The notes: generated by a model not told the origin, from the letters alone. 64,000 nt of DNA from an uncultured Alistipes sp. (GCF_963931675.1 NZ_OZ007039.1:3013806-3077805), one strand, 5' to 3'. Positions 8,368-19,300 are shown, counted from the first letter of the stretch. Made by a program: numbers and translations.

Positions 8368-8912
8368 TCACAAGGCGAACTCCACTTGATCGTAACGGTT
8401 CCATCCGCCGCGCGTAAAGTCGGGAATCTCGACCGGGACAGAGCCGTTGTCGAGCGAAATCTCCGACAGCGGAATCAGGCAGCACCATTCGGCCAGATCG
8501 TAGACATCCATGTCCAGCGGCAAGCCGTTGCGCAGACAGTAGATCAGACGATAATCCATGATGAAATCCATGCCGCCGTGTCCACCCACCTGCTTGGCTT
8601 TCTCTTCGATGTCGCGGACAATGGGATGCTTGTAGCGCTCCATCATGGCATTGAACACCTCTTTGGGCAGGAAACTGTGGGCATTGAGGTTTTCGTGATC
8701 CTTGGCGGCTTCCGGATCGATGGCTTCACCGGCCAGCGCATCCCCAGTCCTATGAATGCCACGCGGACCGTGGGGATGGGTTCGGCGGCAAATCGGAGCA
8801 TGTCGCTCTGCCCGGCCGGCCGGGGCGGGGTTGGCGTGTGGATCATGCCTGTCCGGGAATCCGAACAGGCGGCCGACAGCAGCAGGCCGGCGATAAGCAG
8901 CAGTTTCTTCAT
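8368..8912 (-). pseudogene. GH109 alpha-N-acetylgalactosaminidase, internally deleted remnant
   Basis: The 5' part encodes a lipoprotein signal (MKKLLLIAGLLLSAACSDSR) and the start of the NAD-binding fold (VRVAFIGLGM). The 3' part, in another frame, encodes the C-terminal portion (VGGHGGMDFIMDYRLIYCLR, LPLDMDVYDLAEWCC, VEIPDFTRGGW). The junction is near 8745, where GGGATGCG joins ALAGEAIDP. The intact family has roughly 450 residues; here about 55 N-terminal and 130 C-terminal codons remain. GH109 enzymes use a bound NAD to remove alpha-GalNAc, for example from blood-group A antigen. It follows the GH36 gene in the same operon, so the locus has lost this step. Confidence 0.88.
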
Positions 8913-9023
8913 GGTTGAATGGATTTAAAACGTTGATGAATAGACTGCATGAGTAGCTGCGGAGCGGTTTTGCCCTTCACCCAGAATCGGGAACGGCAAA
9001 TGGCCGGGATGCAGCATCGGTTA

Positions 9024-11276
9024 TCAGCGGAGTCCGGACATTGTGCCCGTCGGAGCGGTTTGACCCGGTTTTTCCGGGTCGACGGCTTCGAGCAGGAAAA
9101 CTCCGCTGTCGTAGAGTTTCGACAGAGCCGGTTCAATGCCCGCTTCGGCCAGCAGCGATCCGCTGAACGTTCTGCCGTCGAATCCGAACCGGGGCTTTTC
9201 GACATTCAGTTCGCGGATCCGGTATGTCGTCTGCGGGTCGAGACCGCGAAGCCGGAATTTCGGCCGCAGGCTCCGCCCTTGATATTGCAGACAGTAGGTG
9301 AAGAGAACGGCCCGTTGTTTGTCTTTCGAGACGTACAGCACGGCGTAGCAGCCCGAACGGTCGTAGGGTGTTCCGATCCGGTAGAGGTCCCCTTGCAGAA
9401 CGATCTCCCGGTAGTCCTTGTAGGAGGCGATTGCCTTCCGGGCGAACTCCTTCTCCCCGTCATCCATCTGCTGCGGCTGCAGCTCCATGCCGAGACGTCC
9501 GGCGCATGCCATGTCGAAACGGAACTTCAACGGTGTACGGTTACCGGTCTGGTGGTTAGGAACCGCCGAAACGTGCGCGCCCATGACCGAGGCCGGATAG
9601 AAGAGGCTCGTACCGTACTGAATCCGAGCCCGGGAGAGCGCTTCGGTGTTGTCGCTGGTCCACACCTCGTCGAAATAGCGCAGGGCTCCGTACTCGACCC
9701 GTCCGCCACCCGAAGCACAGGCCTGGATCAGAACATCGGGGTATTTGGCCCGGATACGCTCTAACACGCGGTAAAACCCCTGGGTGTAATCGAACCAGAA
9801 GCGACTCTGTTCGGCGGCCGGGAGGTAGGCCGAACCGGCGTTGCAGGCGTTGCGGTTGGCGTCCCATTTGATGTAGTCGATCTTTTTGGAGAGTTGCATC
9901 GTTTGGTCGAAGACCCCGAAGACGAAATCCTGCACGGCGGGATTCGTCAAGTCGAGCAACCATTGGTTCCGGCTCAGCGGCGCCTCGCGCCCGGGCATCC
10001 GGACGATCCAGTCGGGGTGGCGTTCGGCCAGTTCGCTCTTCGGATTGACCATCTCGGGCTCGATCCAGATCCCGAACTTCAGCCCCCGGGCATGGGCATA
10101 GGAGGCGATGCTGTCGATCCCTTCGGGGAGTTTGCGGACGTTGACCTGCCAGTCGCCCAGCCCGGCTCCGGAGCTGTTGCGCGGATATTTGTTGCCGAAC
10201 CATCCGTCGTCGAGGACAAACATCTCCAGCCCCATCGCAGCCGCATCGTCGATCATCCCCGCCAGGGTCTTGAAGTCGAAATCGAAATAGGCCCCCTCCC
10301 AACTGTTCAGCAGCGTCGGCACCGTATGGGTGTTGTGGTAGACGCCGTAGCGGCGGGCCCAGTCGTGGAGGTTGCGCGAGGCGCCGCCCGCACCCTGGTC
10401 CGAGTAGGTGTAGATCATCTCCGGGGTGCGGAACGTCTCGCCCGGCCGGAGCGTGTACTCCGAACCGGCGGGGTTGGCTCCGGCCAGTACGGTCAAACGG
10501 TCGGATTCGTCCACCTCGAAGTTCAGCCGGAAGTTGCCGCTCCAGGCCAGGGCTCCGGCGATGACCTCGCCGTACTCCTCGCTGAAGGAGTCGCTGTCGA
10601 GCGACAGCAGGAAAGCGGGTTGTTCGGTGTGGGTGGTCCGTACGCCGCGCGACGACTCGATGCTTTTCGATCCGTGATCCAGCAGCGAGTGTTCGACTTG
10701 CGCCTCACGGGCCCAGGCTCCGTAGAGGTGGGTCAGCAGGTACTTCCCGGCCCGGAACGAAAGCGCCGAGGAGTAGAAGTCACGGAGTTCGACTGCTCCC
10801 TTTTCCCGGTTGTGGATCAAGGCGTGGGTGGTGATAACATTCTCCCGGGCATAGGCCGTGAAGAAGAGTTCGACATCGAGTGCCTGACAGCGGTCGCTGA
10901 GCCGGATTGCCGTTTCCGAGACATTCCCGTCGGCAAGCTGTTTCGAAGTGTGCGAAACGTAGCGCAGTTCGGTATTCGGGTCGCCATCGGCGTGCGTGAC
11001 ACGCAGGGCCGGATTCCTGAAATCGAAACCTTCGGCCGTCGGATAGGCCGGGATTCCAGGGCCGGAAACCGCCAGTGGGGCGGGGTTGTCGATCCGTGCT
11101 CCGAAGTGGCATTGCGTGAGCACGCTGCCCGGTGCGGCTGCGAAGACCAGCGAAAGTCCGTTGGTATGGATGTCGATCGTTCGGGGTGCTTCTTCATCTG
11201 AAACAACTGGAGTCGCTGTCGAAACCATTTCGGCCAGCAGAGCTAGCAGCAGAAGCATTTTCTTTTTGCCGTTCAT
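9024..11276 (-). CDS. GH36 family alpha-galactosidase
   Basis: A 750-aa exported enzyme removing terminal alpha-galactose. The signal peptide begins MNGKKKMLLLLALLAEM. The N-terminal beta-sandwich is followed by the (beta/alpha)8 barrel, with VLDDGWFGNK and WIEPEMVNP substrate-binding loops, the nucleophile Asp in YIKWDANRN near residue 470 and the acid/base Asp in WTSDNTEA near 540. CASGGGRVEYG is also typical. Length matches the family. The frame is open further upstream to 11537, but that extension lacks coding character and the signal peptide marks 11276. It belongs to the minus-strand SusC/SusD operon; next to the dead GH109 gene it suggests host mucin or blood-group glycans, though plant galactosides are possible. 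Confidence 0.95.
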   Translation of the reverse strand: MNGKKKMLLLLALLAEMVSTATPVVSDEEAPRTIDIHTNGLSLVFAAAPGSVLTQCHFGARIDNPAPLAVSGPGIPAYPTAEGFDFRNPALRVTHADGDPNTELRYVSHTSKQLADGNVSETAIRLSDRCQALDVELFFTAYARENVITTHALIHNREKGAVELRDFYSSALSFRAGKYLLTHLYGAWAREAQVEHSLLDHGSKSIESSRGVRTTHTEQPAFLLSLDSDSFSEEYGEVIAGALAWSGNFRLNFEVDESDRLTVLAGANPAGSEYTLRPGETFRTPEMIYTYSDQGAGGASRNLHDWARRYGVYHNTHTVPTLLNSWEGAYFDFDFKTLAGMIDDAAAMGLEMFVLDDGWFGNKYPRNSSGAGLGDWQVNVRKLPEGIDSIASYAHARGLKFGIWIEPEMVNPKSELAERHPDWIVRMPGREAPLSRNQWLLDLTNPAVQDFVFGVFDQTMQLSKKIDYIKWDANRNACNAGSAYLPAAEQSRFWFDYTQGFYRVLERIRAKYPDVLIQACASGGGRVEYGALRYFDEVWTSDNTEALSRARIQYGTSLFYPASVMGAHVSAVPNHQTGNRTPLKFRFDMACAGRLGMELQPQQMDDGEKEFARKAIASYKDYREIVLQGDLYRIGTPYDRSGCYAVLYVSKDKQRAVLFTYCLQYQGRSLRPKFRLRGLDPQTTYRIRELNVEKPRFGFDGRTFSGSLLAEAGIEPALSKLYDSGVFLLEAVDPEKPGQTAPTGTMSGLR

Positions 11277-11356
11277 GAGTCTGAATATTTTCGTTCGGGC
11301 CGCACATCGCAGAACCCTTTCCGCAACATGCGGCCCGTCGGAGCGATTGAAAAAAA

Positions 11357-12835
11357 TCAATAGTTGGCGACGCAGCGTACGTTGTTCGACGATCCTGTTT
11401 CGGCGTAGGTCGAGAAGTTGCAGGAGTTGTTGCCGATCGTGATGCGGTAGTGTTTGTTGCTGCTTGTCACCGTAGCGGTCCAATGGAACGAGTAAGCTCC
11501 GAAATTGCCGAACGTATCGCCCGTATATTTGCCGCACGGGAGGATGTTGAAGCCGATCCGCTCGATCTCCTCCGGGAAATACATCGGGTATTTTCCGGCC
11601 GGGAATTTTCCGCTGGCTTTCGTCAGGTTGAACATCGTGCCGTTGTCAACGGCGGCGCTGCTTGCCTTCCACATACCGCCTTCCGCCTCCGGACGGCTGC
11701 CGCGCAGGTAGGAGGAGATGAATCCGTAGTCTATCAGGTTCATGGGCGCCATCGGTTTCGTCTCCCGGTTGTCGGGCAGGTAGATTCCCGACACGGCGCT
11801 TACGACCTCCTCGATGGAGTTCTTGCGCAATCCGTAGTCGTTCGCCACACCGACCGCCAGATCGTAGAAATCATAGGCGTTGGGGATGTGCCACCCCTCG
11901 GGGCAGATGCCGCGGATCTGGACGTTGTAGGAGGTCACACCGTCATTGAGCGTATAGGAGTTGCCCATGTCGTCGGTGCCGGTTGCTCCGTAGGTATAGG
12001 GATTCTCGCCGGCCGAGAGCCCCGTCATGGCCTCCTCCCAGGTGTAGTAACGCCCGTACTTCGAACCGTCGGGGTCGTCCGGAGCCGTGCGGCCCACCGT
12101 GCCGTCCTCACCGGCGTAGTTGAGGTTCACGGTCATCCAGGTCTTCGAGCCGTAGCGCTTGGCCGTGTGGTACTCGTCGATCGGCAGCACGACGATCATC
12201 TTCTCGAAGTGATGAGTCTCCTGAAGTCCGGTCTTGCTGACCGTCGTGACCGAAATGGCATTGGCCGGAATGTTCACCGATTTGCGATTGGCCTTGACGA
12301 TCACCCGCGAGGTTTCGCCGCCGTCGACGATCGTCAGCGCTTCGGGAACGCTCCACGTATAGGTAGCGATCGTCTCGTCGTCCGGGACGTAGACCGAGAA
12401 CTCCTCGTCCATATCGACGGTCAGCGATCCCGTGATCGAGGTCTGGACGTAGGCAGGACGCGGCGGAAGTCCCGTGATGGTGATCTCTTTCCACAGGGTT
12501 CGAGGCGTGCTGTTGCCCGCGTCATTGATAGCCGTGACGGTGATGACTCCGGCGGGGATCACCCCTTCGGCCAGTCCCGACACCAACAGCCGCGAGGTGT
12601 TCTCACCTTCGAGGACGTTGAGCATCTCGGGAAGTTGCCAGAAATAGCTCTCCGCGCCAGGCTCCTCGGGAACCGAAAGCTCGAAGGAGTCTCCCATCTG
12701 GATCGTGTAGGGGTATTCGAGCCCCACAACGATGAAATCGGGCTGGCCGGGGACTTCCAGTTCGTCGTTCTGGCACGATACGACCAGCAGGAGTCCGGCC
12801 AGCAATCCGGTCGTTCGTTGTATGAATCGTTTCAT
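11357..12835 (-). CDS. Surface lipoprotein with PKD-like and FISUMP domains
   Basis: A 492-aa protein with a lipoprotein signal (GLLLVVSCQNDE). Two tandem PKD/Ig-like repeats of about 85 residues follow (YFWQLPE.LNVLEGENTSRLLV and YTWSVPEALTIVDGGETSRVIV). The C-terminal 280 residues are a Fibrobacter-succinogenes-major-paralogous domain: WMTVNLNY, YGRYYTWEEAM, GICPEGWHIPN and the final VRCVANY. These proteins are surface exposed and often act as SusE/SusF-like glycan binders or cell-envelope displays. The position in the operon suggests a carbohydrate-binding role; no catalytic site is seen. Confidence 0.85.
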   Translation of the reverse strand: MKRFIQRTTGLLAGLLLVVSCQNDELEVPGQPDFIVVGLEYPYTIQMGDSFELSVPEEPGAESYFWQLPEMLNVLEGENTSRLLVSGLAEGVIPAGVITVTAINDAGNSTPRTLWKEITITGLPPRPAYVQTSITGSLTVDMDEEFSVYVPDDETIATYTWSVPEALTIVDGGETSRVIVKANRKSVNIPANAISVTTVSKTGLQETHHFEKMIVVLPIDEYHTAKRYGSKTWMTVNLNYAGEDGTVGRTAPDDPDGSKYGRYYTWEEAMTGLSAGENPYTYGATGTDDMGNSYTLNDGVTSYNVQIRGICPEGWHIPNAYDFYDLAVGVANDYGLRKNSIEEVVSAVSGIYLPDNRETKPMAPMNLIDYGFISSYLRGSRPEAEGGMWKASSAAVDNGTMFNLTKASGKFPAGKYPMYFPEEIERIGFNILPCGKYTGDTFGNFGAYSFHWTATVTSSNKHYRITIGNNSCNFSTYAETGSSNNVRCVANY

Positions 12836-12847
12836 GGTAGTTGTTTT

Positions 12848-13753
12848 TTAGTTGTCGTTGTTTTCGCTTGCAAGTTGTCGTTTCAGTTCATCCCAGCTCC
12901 CGGCAACCTCCCGGAACGAGTCGTAACCGCCCACTTCGAAGAGGAATACGCCCTCGTAGCCGATATCGGCCAGCGCTGTGACCAGACTCGGCCAGTCGAT
13001 CGTGCCGCGGCCCATGAGCCAGTGCTTTTCATCCACGGCGTCGTAGTCCGAGACGTGCAGACTGGCGATTCTCCCGCCCAGGGCCCGGGCGAAGGCTTCG
13101 GGGGTCTCCCGCAGCAGATGGTTCGTGTCGAAACATACGCCCACCGCCGGGTCCAGCCGCTCGAAAATCGAAAGCATCTCCCCGGAGGTGTTGCAGAGAC
13201 AGGTGCGCGGCAGGTCCTCCACGAGAAGTTGGGCTTCATACCGGGCCGCTACGGTTGCCAGCGTATTGATCGAGTGGATGCTGTGCTCGATGTGGAGTCC
13301 CCGCAGCGAGTCGGCAATCGGTTCGGCACTCGGGTGCAGGATCATTTTCCGGGGTTGCAACGGTTGTACGGCCTCAATGAACCAGGCGATCCGGTCAACG
13401 ACGGCCGTGCGGACGGAGTCGTTCGGTGAGGAGATATCCCAGGCCCGGCCGAAAGGCAGGTGTACCGACCAGATGGTCAGCCCGACCCGCTCAGCATCAG
13501 CGCGGAAGCGTTCGAGGGCTGCCGAACACTCTTCGCGGGATTTCGTCCGCAGGGAGTTGAGTGTCACCTCCACGTAGTCGAATCCCGCCTCGCGGACCTC
13601 GCGGAGTTGTTCCTCGGGCATGGTCAGTGAAACCGACAACCCCATCGGCCAACTGCAGTAGGCGTCATACACCCGCTGCCGTTCCGACCGGCATCCTCCG
13701 AGCAGCATGGCTGTCAGGAGAAGCATTCCTGTTCTTTTTGCGATGGATCTCAT
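12848..13753 (-). CDS. Sugar phosphate isomerase/epimerase-like TIM-barrel lipoprotein
   Basis: A 301-aa protein of the xylose-isomerase-like AP-endonuclease-2 superfamily. A lipobox (LLGGCRS) follows a short signal, so it is probably anchored in the envelope rather than cytosolic. Barrel landmarks include ADAERVGLTIWSVHLPF, KMILHPSAEP, LLVEDLPR, VGVCFDTNHLL and ASLHVSDYD, giving the metal-binding Glu/Asp/His set. Such proteins in polysaccharide loci often act as epimerases or lyases on released sugars; the precise reaction is not deducible. It lies 12 bp downstream of the start of the FISUMP gene in one operon. Confidence 0.82.
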   Translation of the reverse strand: MRSIAKRTGMLLLTAMLLGGCRSERQRVYDAYCSWPMGLSVSLTMPEEQLREVREAGFDYVEVTLNSLRTKSREECSAALERFRADAERVGLTIWSVHLPFGRAWDISSPNDSVRTAVVDRIAWFIEAVQPLQPRKMILHPSAEPIADSLRGLHIEHSIHSINTLATVAARYEAQLLVEDLPRTCLCNTSGEMLSIFERLDPAVGVCFDTNHLLRETPEAFARALGGRIASLHVSDYDAVDEKHWLMGRGTIDWPSLVTALADIGYEGVFLFEVGGYDSFREVAGSWDELKRQLASENNDN

Positions 13754-13759
13754 GGTGCG

Positions 13760-14767
13760 TCAGATTTGAGGAGCCGGGTGGTCTTCCGGATAACTGAAGG
13801 TATTCTTGAGCAGCCAGCGTCCCTTGTAGATCTGGTATCCGTCCTTCTGGTAGACGCTGCGGCCGCCGGTGTCGATCAACTTGTCCGACCAGTAGCTTTC
13901 GGTCGGGTAGAGCATGATGGTCGCGTAGCCGGCAGGCCCCGACGAGATGCACTTGATATTAACCGTTGTACTGGCATTGAAGCGCTGAAACTCCTTCGTC
14001 GCCACATTGAACTTGTAGACCGCTCCCAGCGTTGTAAGCCACAGCTGGTTGAGCCCGTAGACCGGGAAGAGCTCGTGGGCTCCGTTCTGGCCTTCGGGCA
14101 GCGGATAGGAGCCCTGGAGCACCAGGGCCGGTTTCCCGTCCGACTGCACGTAGGAGTAAGTGTTCAGCACGTTGTCGGCCGTGGCCCACAGCAACTCATT
14201 CGTGCGGTCCCACACGGCGTTGTGCCCGAAGGGCAACGGGTAGGTCGCCACGGGAGCCGAGGCGAAACGTTTTTCGAAATCCACCTCGTAGAGCCGTAGC
14301 TTGTCGCCGTCGGCGGTTCCGTCGGTCGAGGAGGCTACCACGACGTTCCCGTCGGGCAGCAACTCCGCCGAGTGTGGCTGGCCCTTGGGGCAGGCGTAGA
14401 ACATCACCCGTTTGTCTTCGATACGGATGATCGCCACACCGCCGCGCGTGGCCGTGATGAGCAGGTATTCGCAGTTGTAGATCGGCTTCACCTCATCCGG
14501 GAGGTTGAACCACGCCTGCTCTTCGAGCGTCAGGTCCGAATCTGCCGGAGTCCACTGCCACAGGGTCTCTCCCGATATGGCATCCACGAGGGCCACCTGA
14601 TTCTGGGTTTGCTCAACCAGCGCGATGACCTTGTTACCCTGCGAGGCAGGCGGATCCAGTTCCGGAAGCGGGATGATCGACCGATTTTCCTTTTCGCAGC
14701 CCGCACAGAGAAGGGTTGCCATCATGATGCCGGCCAAAAGCCGGATGATTCCGTGTATCTGTTTCAT
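13760..14767 (-). CDS. DUF6528-type lipoprotein, predicted beta-propeller
   Basis: A 335-aa lipoprotein (signal MKQIHGIIRLLAGIMMATLL, lipobox CAGC). Repeated blades with the patterns NQVALVDAISGETLWQW, PHSAELLPDGNVVVASS and HNAVWDRTNELLWAT resemble PQQ/WD-like propellers grouped as DUF6528 in Bacteroidetes. It probably binds glycan on the surface or in the periplasm; no enzyme motif is visible. The reading frame extends to 14830 but the signal peptide fixes the start at 14767. Six base pairs separate it from the TIM-barrel gene. Confidence 0.75.
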   Translation of the reverse strand: MKQIHGIIRLLAGIMMATLLCAGCEKENRSIIPLPELDPPASQGNKVIALVEQTQNQVALVDAISGETLWQWTPADSDLTLEEQAWFNLPDEVKPIYNCEYLLITATRGGVAIIRIEDKRVMFYACPKGQPHSAELLPDGNVVVASSTDGTADGDKLRLYEVDFEKRFASAPVATYPLPFGHNAVWDRTNELLWATADNVLNTYSYVQSDGKPALVLQGSYPLPEGQNGAHELFPVYGLNQLWLTTLGAVYKFNVATKEFQRFNASTTVNIKCISSGPAGYATIMLYPTESYWSDKLIDTGGRSVYQKDGYQIYKGRWLLKNTFSYPEDHPAPQI

Positions 14768-14792
14768 GGTGTCGTCTGTTGATAGGGTTTGT

Positions 14793-16385
14793 TTACCATC
14801 CCGGGTTGTTGGGTCGTAGCGAGGGTGCAAGCTCCATCTCGGCCGACGGAACCGGCCACCAGTAGTCGCGCTCCTTGTTGAAATTCCGTGTGCCGATGAG
14901 CGTGCCGTCGAAAGTGTAGATGTTCAGGTTGCTCATCGCCGTTTCGGCCTCACGCCAGCGCCGCAGGTCGTTGTAGTAGGTTCCTTCGCCCGCAAACTCG
15001 ATCCGGCGTTCGTAACGGATCTGGCGGCGGATCTCCTCCTGGTCGTTTCCGGGGTAGGCCAGGGCGGCCGACGAGGTGAATCCGGCCCGCTGGCGGATTG
15101 CCTTGACCGTGCGGTTCCAAATCTCCTCGGTCATCTCGCCGAGTTCATTTTTTGCTTCGGCGTACATCAGCAGCACGTCGGCGTAGCGCAGCAGCATGAT
15201 GTTGATCGGCGAGCAGACCTCCTTGAGTCCGAACTCCTCGTCACTGGGCACCTGCTCCGTGTAGACCGTGTACTTCTTGTAGATGAAACCGGTCTGCTTG
15301 TTGGTGAAGCGGACGTTCGTGTTGTCGGTCTTCACGGTCTCGCCCATCCAGACCGAACCGGGATAGACGAGCGTCTGGGCGAAGCGCGGATCGAGATCCT
15401 CATAGGCCGGGGAATCCGCATAGGCCGACTCTTCGCGGGGTTTTCCGTCCTTCATCCAGTAGCTGTCCACGAAGTTCTTCAACGGAGCCGAACTGTTGTA
15501 CTGCCGCATGACGATGTCGATGCTGTGCCCGAGTCCCGTGGGGTTGGAGATGAACTCGACGTTGAAGATCGACTCCGAGGAGTGTTCAGCAGCCTCGGTG
15601 AAGAGTTCGGCGTACCCGCTCTGGTAGAGCGAGTAGACCCCCATTTCCATCACCGCATAGGCAGCGTCGGCCGCTGCACGCCAGGCCTCCTCGTTGTGGT
15701 CGGGATTGCATAGTTCGCTTGCTTCGAAGAGCAGGATTCGAGCGCGGAGAGCCAGTGCGGCTCCGGCGGTGGGACGTCCCAGATCGGCCGAAGTATAGCT
15801 GCGCGGCAGAATTTTGGAAACCTCTTCCAGTTCGTCAAGGATAAACCGGATGATCGTGGCCCGTTCGGCTCGCGGCTGGTCGGCCTGGGAGATGTCCGGA
15901 GAGTCGGTGATCAGCGGTGCCGAGTAGTAGTAGGTGGTCAGCACCGAGTAGTAGAGAGCCCGCAGGAACCGCGCCTGTGCCTTCATCTGGATAATCTCCT
16001 CACTCGAAAGCTCCTTGCTCTGATCGATGTTAGCCAGCAGCATGTTGCAACGTCCAATTCCGGTATAGGCATCTTTCCAGCGTCCGGCGATGACGGTCCC
16101 TTCGGCGGTGTGGCTGCCTTTGGCGATATCGTTCCAGTTGAGCGTGTTGGCATAGTTGTAGGCATTGGGGGTAGCGCACTCCTCCAGGGCGATGGACATG
16201 CCGCCGAACATGCTGCCGTTGCGCAGCGGCAGGAAGCAACCCGTCAGTCCGCTTTCGGCATTCTTGGCACTGTACCAGAACGTTTTGTCACTGTAGGCTC
16301 CCGTCGGCTCGAAATTCATCGAACACGAGGTTGCTGCAACGGCCAGCGAGAGGGCGATTCCGAAATATAGATTCTTTTTCATCAT
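14793..16385 (-). CDS. SusD/RagB family nutrient-binding outer membrane lipoprotein
   Basis: A 530-aa lipoprotein (SLAVAATSCSMNFEP) that caps the SusC pore and binds the glycan. Helical TPR-like regions are visible (LLANIDQSKELSSEEI, AQARFLRALYYSVL), as is the family C-terminal signature RRIEFAGEGTYYNDLRRW and the final YWWPVPSAEMELAPSLRPNNPGW in two pieces. Length is normal. It sits 14 bp after SusC in the minus-strand operon. Confidence 0.95.
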   Translation of the reverse strand: MMKKNLYFGIALSLAVAATSCSMNFEPTGAYSDKTFWYSAKNAESGLTGCFLPLRNGSMFGGMSIALEECATPNAYNYANTLNWNDIAKGSHTAEGTVIAGRWKDAYTGIGRCNMLLANIDQSKELSSEEIIQMKAQARFLRALYYSVLTTYYYSAPLITDSPDISQADQPRAERATIIRFILDELEEVSKILPRSYTSADLGRPTAGAALALRARILLFEASELCNPDHNEEAWRAAADAAYAVMEMGVYSLYQSGYAELFTEAAEHSSESIFNVEFISNPTGLGHSIDIVMRQYNSSAPLKNFVDSYWMKDGKPREESAYADSPAYEDLDPRFAQTLVYPGSVWMGETVKTDNTNVRFTNKQTGFIYKKYTVYTEQVPSDEEFGLKEVCSPINIMLLRYADVLLMYAEAKNELGEMTEEIWNRTVKAIRQRAGFTSSAALAYPGNDQEEIRRQIRYERRIEFAGEGTYYNDLRRWREAETAMSNLNIYTFDGTLIGTRNFNKERDYWWPVPSAEMELAPSLRPNNPGW

Positions 16386-16399
16386 TTACAGGATTGGGG

Positions 16400-19300
16400 T
16401 TAGAAACTCAAGTTCAGACCCACAGATATGGTCTTCAGGTTGGGATATTCGTAGAGATTCGTGCGGGTCGTGGTGATTTCGGGGTCCCAGAGATCAAAAT
16501 CGGAGAGTGTCCAAAGATTTTGGCCGCTGATGTAGACCTGCAGTCCTTCAATGCGCAGCGGGCGGAGCAGCTGTTTCGGGAAGTCATACGTCAACTGGAT
16601 GTTCTTCATACGCAGGTAGGAGGCGTTGCGCAGCCATTTGGTCGACGGGATGAAGTTCTCCGGGGCATCGGTATAAGTGGTTAACAGCGGGAGTTTTGCA
16701 TTGGGGTTGTTTTCGGTCCAGGAGTCGGTGGCCCACTCCCAGGTGACTCCCGCGCCGTTGTTGAACGGGACGGCGAGGTTGGCTGTTGGATAAGTGTAGA
16801 CGTCGCCGACGCCCTGAAACTGTGCTTCGAGCGAAAGACCCTTCCAGCCCACCTGTAGCCCGAACGAATAGGTCCATTCGGGGATCGTGTTCCCCACGAT
16901 GATCTTGTCCTTGTCGTCGATCACCTCGTCCTCGCAGTTGTTCTTGTATTTCAGGTAACCGGGGCGCAATTTCGAGCGGTCACCGTAGACTACCGAGGCG
17001 TTGTCGATCTCCTCCTGCGTGAGGTAGTAACCGTCGGCTTCATAGAGATAGAACGAACGGATCGGATAGCCCTCTTTGGTGATCAGCGTGTTGCTGTTGG
17101 CCAGGATCTGCCCGCCGTCGAGCGAGAGCACCCGGTTGCGTACGAAACCCACCGAGAGGTTCACGCCGTAGAAGAACTCCTTGATGCGGTCGCGCCAACT
17201 GCCCGAGATCTCGAAACCCTTGTTGAGTACGGTACCCACGTTGCTCTTCGGGCCGCTCAAGCCGCCGACATGCGAGGGGATCGAGCGGGTCATGATGATG
17301 TCGAAGGTCTCCTTGCGGAAGAAGTCGGCCTCGAAACTCAGCCGATTGTTGAAGGCCGCCAAATCGAGTCCCGCGTTGTACGAACGGGTCTTCTCCCAGC
17401 CCAGCATCCGGTCGGTGAGTTCTTCGACGGCATATCCGGCCGCCGGGGTTCCGCCGAACGAATAGTTCTGGCTCAAGGCGTTGTAGGTCATCTGGTAGCT
17501 GTAGGGATCCACCGACTCGCTACCCATGATACCATAGGAGAGTCGCAGTTTCAGCAGGTCGATCTGCTTGACTTGGAAGAAGGGCTCGCGGCTTAGGTTC
17601 CAGGCGACCATCACCGACGGGAAGAGGAACCAGCGGTTGTCGCGCGAGAGGTTGCTCGAACCGTCATAGCGCAGTGTGGCTTCGAGCATATAACGCTCGT
17701 CGTAGGTGTAGGCCAGACGTCCGTAGAAGGAGATCATGCGTTTTTTCCACGAACTGCCCGTGGCCTGTGCGTTGGTCTGGTCGGTCAGTGCCTCGAACTC
17801 GGTCAGCGTATTGTCGTTGAAACCGTGGTTGTAGGCCTGGAAGTTGCGGCTGTCATTGTGCTGCCAGTCCTGTCCAGCCATCACGTGGATGTTGTGGCGT
17901 CCGTAGTCGTTCTCCCAGACGAGGCGGTGCGAGAGCGTATACTGTCCCGATGCCGAATCCCAGTCCTTGACACGCGGGGCGCTACCGTTGAAGGTCTTCA
18001 CATCGCCCGTCTTCGGATTCACGGTGTACATCTGGGGAATGAAGTTCTTGCTGAAATGGTCGATCTTGCGGTAACCGGCCGTGGCGTAGTATTTCAGATG
18101 CGGGGCCAGGCGCAGGTCGATGCTCAGCGTCGAGAGCAGTTCCTGGTAGTTGCGGTAGACGAATCCCTGCTCGACCTCCATGCGGGGGTTCTCAATGTTG
18201 TTGCGCCCCGGGGTGAAGAGCCATGTCGAACCATAAATTCCGTTGCGATGGTAGTCCGAGAAGATCGGCAGACCCCGCATGATCGTATTCAGCACTGTTC
18301 CGGTGGTGTATCCCACCTCGTTGAACGTGCGGAGGTTACCCTGGAAGGTTCCACTGACATGCAGGGCATCGCTGACTCGGGCGTTGAGTTTCAGGTCGAA
18401 GGAGTATCGCTGGGCATCGTCGTTTTCGATGAAGACGCCCTTCTGGTCGGTGTATCCGAAGCCCATTGAGTAGGTGATGGCGTCCGTACCGCCCGAAAGG
18501 CGTACGCTGTGTTGCTGGACGTAGCCGTCATCCATACAGATATCGAACCAGTCCGAGGCGGGGTAGACAGACGGGTCGGTCTTCATGCCGTTCATGTACT
18601 CGAGAATCTGGTCGTTGGAGTAAGAGACCGCCCCAGGGCTTACGCCAGAGTTAATCTCGGCGAGGTTACGCAGGCGCATGTAGAGGATCGGGTCGGTCAC
18701 CACGTCCGGGAGATAAGTGGCGCGCTGTACGCCGTATTTACCGCTGTACTCCACCCGCGGGCGGCCTTTGGTACCTTTCTTCGAGGTGACCAGGATGACG
18801 CCGTTGGCAGCCTTCAGACCGTAAATGGCAGCCGAGACATCCTTCAGCACGGTGATCGACTCGATCGTCGAGGGGTCGATCTCTCCGAAATCATACTCCA
18901 CGCCGTCCAGCAACACGAGCGGAGCTCCGCCGGTCGAGTTTAACGAGTTGACACCGCGGATCGAGATCGAAGCCTTGTCCACACCGGGCTGTGCACCGCC
19001 CTGGTTGACCCAGATACCGGGCGTGTTGTAGAGCATCTGTGTCGAGTTGGTGATGGGTTGGTGTTCCTTGCTTTTGATGTCCACCGTGGCGACCGAACCG
19101 GTCAGCGAGAGTTTCTTAACGGTGCGGTATCCTACGACGACCAATTCTTCAAGGGCCGTAGCCTCCTCCTGGAGCGTTACATCGAGGGTAGTACGTCCTG
19201 CGACCTTCTCCACGACCTGTGTATATCCCAGACAACTGAACGTAATCTGTGCTTCGGGGTTGACCTCCAGAGCATACGAACCGTCGGCAGCGGTTGCCGT

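Noticed and set aside
11450..13429. 659-codon plus-strand frame opposite the PUL lipoprotein genes
   Set aside because: It runs antisense across two real genes with lipoprotein signals and known domains.
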